Shown: positions 36,221-43,065 of the stretch, piece by piece
How the letters are laid out: the number at the start of each line of letters is the position of its first letter
How positions within the stretch are numbered: the stretch's first letter is position 1
Notes under the pieces: model-generated
What the model was told of the DNA's origin: nothing
Database searches by the model: none
What the model saw: only the letters and a program-made list of their open reading frames with translations
Translations under genes and position numbers: made by a program
Assembly: GCA_943370385.1 (NCBI GenBank)
Contig: CALRQT020000004.1
Span: 203,976 to 267,975 of the forward strand
Source: BAIKAL-G1 sp943370385
Lineage (GTDB): Bacteria; Cyanobacteriota; Cyanobacteriia; PCC-6307; Cyanobiaceae
Direction of reading: 5' to 3'
DNA length: 64,000 nt

Positions 36221-36715
36221 ATGAATAGCCTGGTGAAGCAAAGGCTTGTGGTCAAGAAAAGTGCACGAATTCTCGCTGCACCAGAAACAAATCTGTTTCT
36301 CTTTGCCTTTCTGCTCAACTTCGTTTACGAGGTTTGGCAGTCTCCATTTTACGAGTTCTACGCAAGTCCATCCCTGGGCGACAAAGTTATTGACTTGACC
36401 CACTGCGCCTTTGGCGATGGGGTCATCATTCTCTTCAGCAGTTGGACTGTGAGCGCGTTGATGCGTTCGCGGTACTGGGTGCTGACCCCAACCTGGAAGC
36501 TGACGCTCCTGTTTACCGGTATCGGCCTTCTGATCACGCTTGCGATCGAAACCTATCGAGTTAATGTTTCCAAGGCCTACGGAGTGCCGATGCTGGCAGT
36601 GCCCCTACTAGGCATGAGTGCACTTGCCGTCATTCAATGGATCGTCTTGCCTGTCATCATCCTCTACATGGCTCGCCGGCACATGTTGGGATATTCGGGG
36701 CAAAACTTTCACTAA
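36221..36715 (+). CDS. Four-helix membrane protein, unknown
   Basis: A 164-residue protein with about four hydrophobic helices (TNLFLFAFLLNFVYEVWQSPFY, VIILFSSWTVSALM, LTLLFTGIGLLITLAIE, AVIQWIVLPVIILYMA). The pairing of LNFVYEVWQSPFYEFY with a buried THCAFGDG may mark a family, but I cannot name it. It has lower GC than neighbours and lies at the edge of the copper operon, which may be coincidence. Confidence 0.6.
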   Translation: MNSLVKQRLVVKKSARILAAPETNLFLFAFLLNFVYEVWQSPFYEFYASPSLGDKVIDLTHCAFGDGVIILFSSWTVSALMRSRYWVLTPTWKLTLLFTGIGLLITLAIETYRVNVSKAYGVPMLAVPLLGMSALAVIQWIVLPVIILYMARRHMLGYSGQNFH

Positions 36716-37015
36716 CCCGTGGCATCATTCGCGGCTCCTGCTTCTTCTTTTGATACTCAATGTGGCATTGCCTTTGATGGCATAGATGATGCGTGCTCCC
36801 CATCAGTCGTTCAGTGTCTACGAAAGCTGTTGGCATCACTTCATTTCCATCGACCCTGTGGCCTGATTACCAGAAGATCATCCGCCGCATTCCTGGCGGA
36901 GATGAGTTCAAACCGAGTCCATGCATTTCGAAGTGGTTGTGGAGGTTGAGCTTTTTGTTGTCGTTGCGTGTCAGGCTCAGAATCCTCATTAATACCCTCC
37001 TCCTGAGCGGCCTGA
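36716..37015. other. Intergenic stretch, no gene seen
   Basis: About 300 bases of lower-GC DNA between a plus-strand membrane protein gene and a minus-strand one. Only short frames occur, none with protein-like composition. Confidence 0.5.
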
Positions 37016-37303
37016 TCAGGCCGCTGGCGGCGGTTGCTTCATCCCCCTGCGGCGGCCCAGCAGCAGTCCCATGCCGGAGCCGATCACGAACAGGGTGAGC
37101 AGCGCCAGGACCGAGGAGTACCAGGGCTGCAGATTGAGGAGGCCGAAGTTGCCCGTGTGCAGCTTCATCAGCCAGAAGGCCTCGATTCCCTGGGCCGATA
37201 GGGCGCCGTACAGGGAGCCGGAGAGCGCCGTGAGCAGCAGTGGCAGGGCTGCCAGGGGCACGAGGCTGCGGTGCACCCGGCGCATCAGGTGATGGTGCCT
37301 CAC
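37016..37303 (-). CDS. Small PepSY-TM-like membrane protein
   Basis: This 95-residue protein has two hydrophobic helices (LVPLAALPLLLTALSGSLYGAL and VLALLTLFVIGSGMGLLLG) and starts HHHLMRRVHRSLVPLAA. The RVHRSL-helix opening followed by FWLMKLHTG resembles a cut-down PepSY-associated membrane domain. Its start overlaps the stop of the DUF3721 gene upstream, so it belongs to the same operon behind copper-type operator C. Confidence 0.7.
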   Translation of the reverse strand: MRHHHLMRRVHRSLVPLAALPLLLTALSGSLYGALSAQGIEAFWLMKLHTGNFGLLNLQPWYSSVLALLTLFVIGSGMGLLLGRRRGMKQPPPAA

Positions 37304-37554
37304 TCCTTATCCATTGCCTTGTGCAGATCCTGCATGTTGGCGCAGGGCATCCAGAGGGAGCCCATCGCAAAAGCCCCCTTGCACTTGAGTTCGGCGGCGC
37401 GTTTCTCCGCCTCCTGCTTGGTCTTGAACATGCCCTTCATGTGCGCCGCAGCGGGTGCGCTGACGAGCAGCGGAGCGAAGGTCGCCGCTACGAGGGCCGC
37501 CAGCAGAGCCCAACGGTTGGTCTGCTGGAAGGGGCCGGTGGAGTGCTGGGTCAT
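37300..37554 (-). CDS. DUF3721-like exported small protein, copy 1
   Basis: An 84-residue protein with a signal-like helix (about residues 14-37), then AEKRAAELKCKGAFAMGSLWMPC. The two cysteines and surrounding motif match the second copy 50 bases upstream. ATG 37554 (MTQHSTG) is chosen for the signal segment. DUF3721 proteins occur with copper genes in cyanobacteria; a periplasmic metal-binding role is inferred. Confidence 0.8.
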   Translation of the reverse strand: MTQHSTGPFQQTNRWALLAALVAATFAPLLVSAPAAAHMKGMFKTKQEAEKRAAELKCKGAFAMGSLWMPCANMQDLHKAMDKE

Positions 37555-37600
37555 TGAGATTGCGAGGGGATGGTCAGTGACAGAAAAGGGACTGCTGGTG

Positions 37601-37816
37601 TCACTTCTCCTTGGAGACGGCTTTCTCATAGACATCGAAGTTCTGGCAGGGCATCCAGTCCTTGCCCATTGCAAAGGCGCCGCTGCACTTGAGTTCCTTG
37701 GCTCGCTTTTCCGCAGCGGCCTTGCTCGGGAACATGTCGTTGGCCTGAGCGCGGGCGGCGCCGGGTGCCAGGGCAACGCCTGCCGAGAAGAGGAGAGCCA
37801 GAGCGAAGGGGTTCAC
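37601..37816 (-). CDS. DUF3721-like exported small protein, copy 2
   Basis: A 71-residue protein beginning, from a GTG, with a signal peptide (NPFALALLFSAGVALAPGAARA), then AEKRAKELKCSGAFAMGKDWMPC, nearly the same core as copy 1. The start at 37816 is favoured because the MerR-type promoter predicts transcription from about 37,838, excluding the longer frame to 37951. The tandem duplication suggests dosage is useful. Confidence 0.8.
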   Translation of the reverse strand: MNPFALALLFSAGVALAPGAARAQANDMFPSKAAAEKRAKELKCSGAFAMGKDWMPCQNFDVYEKAVSKEK

Positions 37817-37845
37817 GGAATACCAGGAGGAAGAGGTGGACACCA

Positions 37846-37876
37846 GCTTAGAGTCTCCCCATAGCAGGAGAGTCAA
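37846..37876 (-). promoter_or_regulatory. Copper-type MerR operator C (DUF3721 operon)
   Basis: Minus-strand TTGACTCTCC, eight bases, then GGAGAC, with CTAAGCT at the -10. It lies between the divergent MerR gene and the DUF3721 operon, the classic MerR arrangement. It matches operators A and B in all fixed positions. Confidence 0.8.
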
Positions 37877-37880
37877 GCCC

Positions 37881-38297
37881 ATGGCAGCTGTTGGCATCAA
37901 GACCGGCATGAAGATCGGGGCGCTGGCCGGCCGCAGCGGCTTGCCGGTCAAGACCCTGCGCTACTACGAAGACTTGGGTCTGCTGCCGGCGATCGGCCGC
38001 AGCGAAGGCGGGTACCGCCTCTTCGCCGAGGAGAGCCTGCAACGCCTGGAGTTCATCCGCCGGCTCAAGACCCTCGGGCTCAGCCTGGAGGAGATCCAGG
38101 ACTGCCTGGCGGTGCACGATGCCGGTGAGCTGCCCTGCGGCGACATCCAGGTCCAGCTGGGGCGCCAGATCGAGCGGATCGATGGCCAGATCAAGGAGCT
38201 GCGGCAGCTCCGCAAGGAACTGCAGGGCCTGCTGGCGGGCTGGCAGAGCGGTCCAGCCAAGGATGACGCGGTGATCTGCCCCAATCTTCACGTCTGA
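37881..38297 (+). CDS. MerR-family regulator, probably copper-responsive
   Basis: This 138-residue protein has MKIGALAGRSGLPVKTLRYYE, GGYRLF and a dimerisation helix (QIERIDGQIKELRQLRKEL). Effector cysteines are in ELPCGDIQ and the C-terminal VICPNLHV, a spacing used by heavy-metal-responsive MerR proteins, different from CadR. Three matching operators precede copper genes, including one next to this gene, so it is likely their activator. ATG 37881 or 37908 could be the start. Confidence 0.85.
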   Translation: MAAVGIKTGMKIGALAGRSGLPVKTLRYYEDLGLLPAIGRSEGGYRLFAEESLQRLEFIRRLKTLGLSLEEIQDCLAVHDAGELPCGDIQVQLGRQIERIDGQIKELRQLRKELQGLLAGWQSGPAKDDAVICPNLHV

Positions 38298-38429
38298 AGG
38301 CTGATCGTGACGTTCGGCCCATACGCAGCGAATGGGCACACCGATTCGATGAAGCCATGACCCGAATCCGTGTCCGACTCCCTGCTAAGTGCCCATGCTG
38401 AAGAAAGGCACAAGCAAGGGAGAGAACTG

Positions 38430-39143
38430 ATGGGCCATCACCATGCCGCGTTGGACCAGAAACGTTCGGCGGCGCTCAGGCTCGCGGCCGCTGCAGGGCT
38501 GGGAGCGCTCGTTCTGTCGCTGGAGGCTCCAGCGCGCTCGGTGCCGCCCCAGGTGGTGGCCCAAGCCGGAAGCGGGATGGGAAGGGGACTAAGCGGTCCG
38601 GGGCGGATGGCGGCCCAGTCGATGGATCAGCACTTCATCGTGATGATGATTCCTCACCATGACGGGGCGATCGCCATGGCAGATCTTGCCCTCTCCCGCG
38701 CGCGCAGGCCCGAGATCAAGGAGCTGGCCCGCAGCATCAAGGCCAGCCAGAGCCAGGAGAACGCCCAGATGCGGACCTGGTACCGGCAGTGGTTTGGCGG
38801 CGATGTTCCCAGCTGGACGACCGGAGGAGCCATGGGTATGGGCGGCATGGGGATGGGCATGGGTGGTGGCATGAAGATGGGCGGCATGGGCATGGGGATG
38901 GGCGGCATGGGCATGGGGATGGGCACAAGCCTGGCCGCCCTGAAGAATGCCGCCGACTTCGATCGTGCCTTCATCGAGCAGATGATTCCGCACCACCGCA
39001 TGGGCGTGATGATGGCCTCGATGGCCCAATCCAACAGCCAGCATCCGCAGCTGCGGGAGCTGCAGCAGACCATGGTTCGGGTGCAGAGCCAGGAGATCGA
39101 ACAGATGGCGCAGTGGTATCGCAGCTGGTACGGAACGTCCTGA
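38430..39143 (+). CDS. DUF305 protein with Met-Gly-rich insert
   Basis: A 237-residue exported DUF305 protein. It has an N-terminal hydrophobic segment (LRLAAAAGLGALVLSLEAPA) and two HH motifs, FIVMMIPHHDGAIAMADLAL and FIEQMIPHHRMGVMMASMA. Between them lies a ~30-residue Met/Gly repeat (MGMGGMGMGMGGG and similar), which likely binds Cu(I). Its stop overlaps the DUF302 start. ATG 38430 follows an AGGGAGAG ribosome site. Confidence 0.9.
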   Translation: MGHHHAALDQKRSAALRLAAAAGLGALVLSLEAPARSVPPQVVAQAGSGMGRGLSGPGRMAAQSMDQHFIVMMIPHHDGAIAMADLALSRARRPEIKELARSIKASQSQENAQMRTWYRQWFGGDVPSWTTGGAMGMGGMGMGMGGGMKMGGMGMGMGGMGMGMGTSLAALKNAADFDRAFIEQMIPHHRMGVMMASMAQSNSQHPQLRELQQTMVRVQSQEIEQMAQWYRSWYGTS

Positions 39144-39544
39144 TGCCAGCCATGGATCCGTTCTTCATCCTCGACACTCCGAAATCCTTCGAGGAGGCCA
39201 GTGCCGCCCTCCAGGAGGCGGTGGTGAACCAGGGCTTCGGCGTGCTGGCCGTCCATGATCTGGGCAACACTCTGCGCAGCAAGGGCCTGCCGTTCCCGGA
39301 GCAGTGCCGCATCTTCGAGGTGTGCAACCCCCAGCAGGCCGCCGCGGTGCTCAGCACCACGATGGCGCTCAACATGGCTCTGCCCTGCCGGATCTCCGTC
39401 TACACCGAAGCCGGCCAGACCCGCCTCGGGATGATCCGCCCCGAGGCGATGCTTGCTGGCCTCTCGGCCGATCCCTCCCTGAAGGAGCTGGCACGAGCGG
39501 TGGAGGCCTCCACAACGGCGATCATCGAGGCCGCTGCGGCTTAG
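39143..39544 (+). CDS. DUF302 family protein
   Basis: This 133-residue DUF302 protein has KSFEEASAALQEAVVNQGFGVLAVHDLG, IFEVCNPQQAAAVLS and LPCRISVYTEAGQTRLGMIRP, the usual family blocks. Role unknown; these are often seen with metal and stress genes. It is translationally coupled to the Met-rich DUF305 protein. It ends the metal island on this side. Confidence 0.88.
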   Translation: MPAMDPFFILDTPKSFEEASAALQEAVVNQGFGVLAVHDLGNTLRSKGLPFPEQCRIFEVCNPQQAAAVLSTTMALNMALPCRISVYTEAGQTRLGMIRPEAMLAGLSADPSLKELARAVEASTTAIIEAAAA

Positions 39545-39554
39545 CTAGCGGCAG

Positions 39555-39880
39555 TATCTGAGCGGCTGCGAGACCAAGGAGTCTCTGGACGCTGAATTTC
39601 GGGCCAGCCGGCTGCGCTACAGGGTCTGGCAGGTGCCGGGTGGGATCACCCGCCCCTGGGACTACCGCCGGGGCCGCAGAGGCGCCGTGATCCCCGATGG
39701 CACCACAGGGGTGGTCACCGCTACCGCTGTAGGGAGATCGGCTCCTATGCCCGCGCCCAGGAACTGCTGCGCCAGGGGCACACCGATCTCGATGGCAACG
39801 GCAATGAGGAAGCCTGTGAATCATTGCGCTCACTGGGTTTCTGCAGGTACGGGAACAGGCACTCCAGCAGGCCACCGCCA
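39555..39880 (+). pseudogene. 3' remnant of a nuclease with Excalibur domain
   Basis: Two adjacent frames give RVWQVPGGITRPWDYRRGRR and then YRCREIGSYARAQELLRQGH followed by TDLDGNGNEEACESLRSLG. These are the end of a staphylococcal-nuclease-like protein and an Excalibur calcium-binding domain. They are joined by a frameshift near 39,705-39,720, and the 5' catalytic part is missing. It marks decay at the edge of the metal island. Confidence 0.55.
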
Positions 39881-40019
39881 GCTGAAAAGGGGCGTACTTT
39901 GAACTTGAGGGGAGGCCCGGAAGCCAACCAAGGTCCCACCCTCCAACAGAGTCCGGCCAGGGAGCACCCGAGCCGGTGCGCACAGCGGAGGTGCGCCAAC
40001 GATGCGACACACAACAGGT

Positions 40020-40300
40020 GAACTCGATGACGCAGCGCGAGCGTCATCCCGTAGCCGCAGAGAGCGATACGCCAATTCTGATTCCCGCGTGTTGACACCC
40101 CGGGCAGCAGTACCCGGGTCGAGATCACAACCGAGAAGGTCAAGCCTTGAGCATCTCTTCTCCCAGACGTGATCTCCTTCCCTTCCCTGCCAGGCCCAAG
40201 ACAGGTCATGCGTGAACCACAGACACCCGACCGGCAGTCCTTGGTGTGAGGAGGTGACCGCCGCAACCGGTGCTAAGGCGCCCCCCACGGGGCGCCTTCC
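40020..40300 (+). ncRNA. Candidate structured RNA, family unknown
   Basis: Hairpins are dense here. GATGACGC/GCGTCATC (40026-40048) and CCCGGG/CCCGGG (40099-40118) come first. Then a nested structure has GAGATCAC (40121-40128) pairing with GTGATCTC (40169-40176), enclosing GAGAAG/CTTCTC (40133-40162). A strong terminator closes the segment. No protein frame is credible. It could be a small RNA, a leader for the acetyltransferase gene, or a ribozyme or intron fragment. I do not recognise the family. Confidence 0.45.
40275..40298 (+). terminator. Terminator hairpin
   Basis: A perfect 10-base stem, AAGGCGCCCC/GGGGCGCCTT, with loop CCAC, followed by CCTGTT. It closes the structured segment and precedes the acetyltransferase frame by only a few bases. 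Confidence 0.7.
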
Positions 40301-40302
40301 TG

Positions 40303-40864
40303 TTGGCGAGACAATCACCAGACCACACCAGCGCTCCTCTAACCTCCCCCCGATCGCACCTGCAGATCCGCCCCTTTGAGGCAACAGACTGGCCGTTGCT
40401 GTGGGCGCTGCTGGAGCCGGTGTTCCGAGCTGGTGAAACCTTCCCCCACGACCCGGCCATCAGCGAGGCCGAGGCCCAGCTGGCCTGGGTGGAGCAGAGC
40501 CAGGCGGTGATGGTGGGTGTGGATGCGGCCGGGGCCGTGGTGGGCACCTACTACCTGAGGCCCAACTCCCTCGCGCTCGGCGCCCATGTGGTCAATGCCG
40601 GCTATGTGGTTGCCGAGCAGACGCGGCGGCTGGGGATCGGCAGCCGCCTCTGCCAGCACTCCCTGCAGGCGGCCAGGCGGCTGGGGTTCCGGGCGATGCA
40701 GTTCAACCTGGTCGTGAGCACCAACACCGCCGGCATCCGCTGCTGGCAGCGCAACGGCTTTCAGGTGGTCGGCACCCTGCCGGGGGGCATTCCGCCACAG
40801 GCGGCTGGGTTACGTCGATGCCCTAGTGATGGTCCAGGGCCTGGTGGAGGGGCCGAAGCCATGA
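40303..40864 (+). CDS. GNAT N-acetyltransferase, frameshifted near its end
   Basis: The GNAT fold is clear: LQIRPFEATDWPLLWALLEPVF, GYVVAEQTRRLGIGSRLCQHSL (acetyl-CoA loop), and AGIRCWQRNGFQVVGTLPG. After PG a run of six G (40782-40787) shifts the frame. With five G the sequence would read AFRHRRLGYVDALVMVQGLV to a TGA at 40864. As written it fuses to the DUF296 gene. No ATG or GTG lies in the right place; TTG 40303 is the best start. Confidence 0.7.
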
Positions 40865-41265
40865 AGGTGGTGCCGCTGCGGCTGCCCCCTGGCGCCGACC
40901 TGCGTCGGGCGCTGGAGGCCTGGATGGCCGAGCAGCAGGAGCAGGCCGGCTGTGTGATCAGCGCCGTCGGCAGCCTGTCGGTGGCCCAGCTGCGCTTCGC
41001 GGGGGCGACTGAGGAAATGACAATCCACGGCGATCTGGAGATCCTCAGCCTCTCCGGCACCCTGTCGCCCGATGGCGTCCACCTGCACATCGCCATCTCA
41101 GGCAGCAGCGGCGCTGTGATCGGCGGCCACCTCTGTGTGGGCTCGCTGGTGCGCACCACCGCGGAGCTGGTGATCGGTCTTCTGCCGGAGTGGCAGTTCA
41201 GCCGGAAGCTGGATCTGGACACCGGCTACGCCGAGCTGCAGATCAAGGCTCAGCCAGAGCGGTGA
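40861..41265 (+). CDS. PPC/DUF296 domain protein
   Basis: This 134-residue PPC (DUF296) domain protein starts MKVVPLRLPPGADLRRALEAW. It has CVISAVGSLSVAQLRFA, LEILSLSGTLSPDGVHLHIAISG and GGHLCVGSLVRTTAELVIG, the standard trimer core with the conserved histidines. Its ATG overlaps the proper acetyltransferase stop (ATGA), showing the two were separate coupled genes before the frameshift. Ligand unknown. Confidence 0.85.
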   Translation: MKVVPLRLPPGADLRRALEAWMAEQQEQAGCVISAVGSLSVAQLRFAGATEEMTIHGDLEILSLSGTLSPDGVHLHIAISGSSGAVIGGHLCVGSLVRTTAELVIGLLPEWQFSRKLDLDTGYAELQIKAQPER

Positions 41266-41953
41266 TCGCCCGCAGGGTCCCCAGCAAATCCGGTAGTCGC
41301 TGCTGGCTGGCTTGATCCGGCGGCAGGAACGCAGGCAGTGCCTCCAGGAAGGCAGAGGTTTTCAACAGCTCAAGGAACTGAGCCGCCAGATCATTCCTCA
41401 ACTCAAGCGGGCTGAGCCTGCATTCCTCCAGCAGCGAGGCACGTCCGTCGACGACGGCCATGAGGTCCTCCAGGTCGTGACTGAAGAGAAAATTGCCCTG
41501 ACCGCGACCGCGAAAGGCCTCCAGCTTGGTGGCCAGGAACACAGGTGCGGTCACGATCCGAATCGCGCAGCCACTTGGCAGCTCTTGAAGCTGGGCGGTC
41601 TCCAGGGCGAGGGGATACCAACGGTTGGAGAAGCCCAGGATCTCGCCCTGGGTAGGCATCAGATCGAGAATGAGATCGTCTGTGCACCAGCGGCACAGGG
41701 GTGCCCCTTGTCGGCTGTCTTCCTGGAAGCCCCGCTGCCGCAACTGCCTCCCCAGCTGGTGGTAGTCAGACCTGGCGATCACGCTGCAGATCACATCCAC
41801 ATCCTGGGTGGGCCGGATCTCTGGCATCGCCGGATCCGTGATCAACACTCCGGCCACGGCGCCGCCGACAAACACCAGTTGCTCAAGCAGCGCCTCGCCC
41901 AACTGCTCAGCCGCCCGCTCCAGCAGGGAGACGTTGGGGTCGTTGGGGTTCAT
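41243..41953 (-). CDS. Nucleotidyltransferase-like protein (AbiEii-like)
   Basis: This 236-residue protein has LVFVGGAVAGVLITDPAMPEI then RPTQDVDVICSV, the GG and DxD-type motifs of DNA polymerase beta-like nucleotidyltransferases. It also has FLATKLEAFRGRGQGNFLFSHDLEDLM, the K and D positions typical of AbiEii/MenA toxins. It is translationally coupled (ATGA) to the upstream helix-turn-helix protein, matching a type IV toxin-antitoxin or abortive-infection pair. Confidence 0.78.
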   Translation of the reverse strand: MNPNDPNVSLLERAAEQLGEALLEQLVFVGGAVAGVLITDPAMPEIRPTQDVDVICSVIARSDYHQLGRQLRQRGFQEDSRQGAPLCRWCTDDLILDLMPTQGEILGFSNRWYPLALETAQLQELPSGCAIRIVTAPVFLATKLEAFRGRGQGNFLFSHDLEDLMAVVDGRASLLEECRLSPLELRNDLAAQFLELLKTSAFLEALPAFLPPDQASQQRLPDLLGTLRAITALAEP

Positions 41954-42495
41954 GGCTGCAGCCGCTCCTCCAGCAGGGCCAGCGCCAGGGCCTGTTCCCG
42001 GGCGCTGCCGCCGCGCACCGCATCGAACAGGGCCAGCAATTCCCCCAGGGCCGGGTTGCGCTCTGCCGCCTCAGGGACGCTGGGATACAGCGGATGGAAG
42101 GAAATGCCGCGGGCCGTTCCCTTCTTCCACGGCCATACCGGCGGTGGGTCATGGCCCGGGCGGACCTGCTCGCTAAGGGGGGAGGCGGCGTAGCCGGTGG
42201 GAACACCGCGGCTGAGCCCGCCCTGGGTGGCCGGGAAGCAGTAGCGGGCCCCGTGCTGCACGAAGGATTTCAGGGCAGCGCGAACCACGGAGGGCTTGCC
42301 AGCCTCATCCTTGATCGCCAGCCTGGCGGCCACGGCACGCTCCACCGCCGCATGGGCCTCTGAGGCCGTCAGGCCCAGCTCGGCGCCGAGGGCCGCATAG
42401 GTGGGCGCCGGGCCTGACTCCAGGGCCAGACGCAAGAGCACCACCAGATCCTGCGGGCGCAGGACGAGCTGGGGATTGGAGGGTGAGCGGGCCAC
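41950..42495 (-). CDS. Winged-helix protein, possible antitoxin partner
   Basis: This 181-residue protein has an N-terminal winged helix-turn-helix-like part (LRPQDLVVLLRLALESGPAP, TYAALGAELGLTASEAHAA). The C-terminal part (ARYCFPATQGGLSRGVPTGY, LALALLEERLQP) resembles regulators coupled to nucleotidyltransferases. GTG 42495 is the start. It overlaps the nucleotidyltransferase gene by four bases. A palindrome just upstream may be its autoregulatory site. Confidence 0.65.
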   Translation of the reverse strand: MARSPSNPQLVLRPQDLVVLLRLALESGPAPTYAALGAELGLTASEAHAAVERAVAARLAIKDEAGKPSVVRAALKSFVQHGARYCFPATQGGLSRGVPTGYAASPLSEQVRPGHDPPPVWPWKKGTARGISFHPLYPSVPEAAERNPALGELLALFDAVRGGSAREQALALALLEERLQP

Positions 42496-42516
42496 GGTCG
42501 CACCAGGTCATTCGGC

Positions 42517-42532
42517 ATTCGCGAATAGCGAA
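42517..42532. promoter_or_regulatory. Palindrome upstream of the helix-turn-helix gene
   Basis: ATTCGCGAAT is a perfect 10-base palindrome, followed directly by a second GCGAATA half-site. It lies about 25 bases upstream of the GTG start on the minus strand, in an AT-richer patch, a fitting place for autorepression of a toxin-antitoxin operon. Confidence 0.45.
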
Positions 42533-42567
42533 TATAGAGCGTCCAGCCTGTCTGTCTCTGCGCGGCT

Positions 42568-43065
42568 TCAGCTTGGCGGAGCAGCCGGCGGCAGCAACCG
42601 CTCGATTGCTACCGCAGGTACACCCACCTGCTGAGCGATCAGCAGCACCAGCTGCTCCAGCCGCTCGAGACGCTGTTCAAGGGCCTGGAGCTCAGCAGTG
42701 CCTGCCTTGGACGCGGTCTTGCCAGCACCGATAGGGCTCTTGCTGCCCTTGGTGGCCTTGCTGGGCAGGGCGCTGCGCAGCGGTGGGCCATCCGGGTGGC
42801 TGAGCAGGGCATCCACCTGTTTCGCCGCCGGGCCCTTGCTGAGGCCCTTGATGCCGCGTGCCTTGCAGAGGCTCCAGAGGACAGCGACGGACAAGCGCTC
42901 CAGCTCCTCGCGGCTGGCCGGGGCGTCACCAGCCAGCAGCACGGCGGGCTGGTCGCTGGCTGGCCTGGGGTCACCAAGCTCCTCCTGCAGTCCGCGGTAG
43001 AGGCGGGCATCGGACTGGGCCAGGTCCCGCAACGTGGCCCGCAGGGTGTCAGTGAGTTGTCCCAT
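42568..43065 (-). CDS. Hypothetical helical protein
   Basis: A 165-residue protein with an acidic helical N-terminus (LRATLRDLAQSDARLYRGLQ), a SAP-like middle (VLWSLCKARGIKGLSKGPAAKQ then VDALLSHPDG), a basic linker, and a C-terminal coiled coil (LQALEQRLERLEQLVLLIAQ). The SAP-like part may bind DNA. It overlaps the upstream gene by 17 bases. Function unknown. Confidence 0.6.
   Translation of the reverse strand: MGQLTDTLRATLRDLAQSDARLYRGLQEELGDPRPASDQPAVLLAGDAPASREELERLSVAVLWSLCKARGIKGLSKGPAAKQVDALLSHPDGPPLRSALPSKATKGSKSPIGAGKTASKAGTAELQALEQRLERLEQLVLLIAQQVGVPAVAIERLLPPAAPPS

Noticed and set aside
38820..38935. Tandem repeat resembling a short repeat array
   Set aside because: The units encode Met-Gly residues inside the DUF305 gene; there are no spacers, so it is not a CRISPR array.
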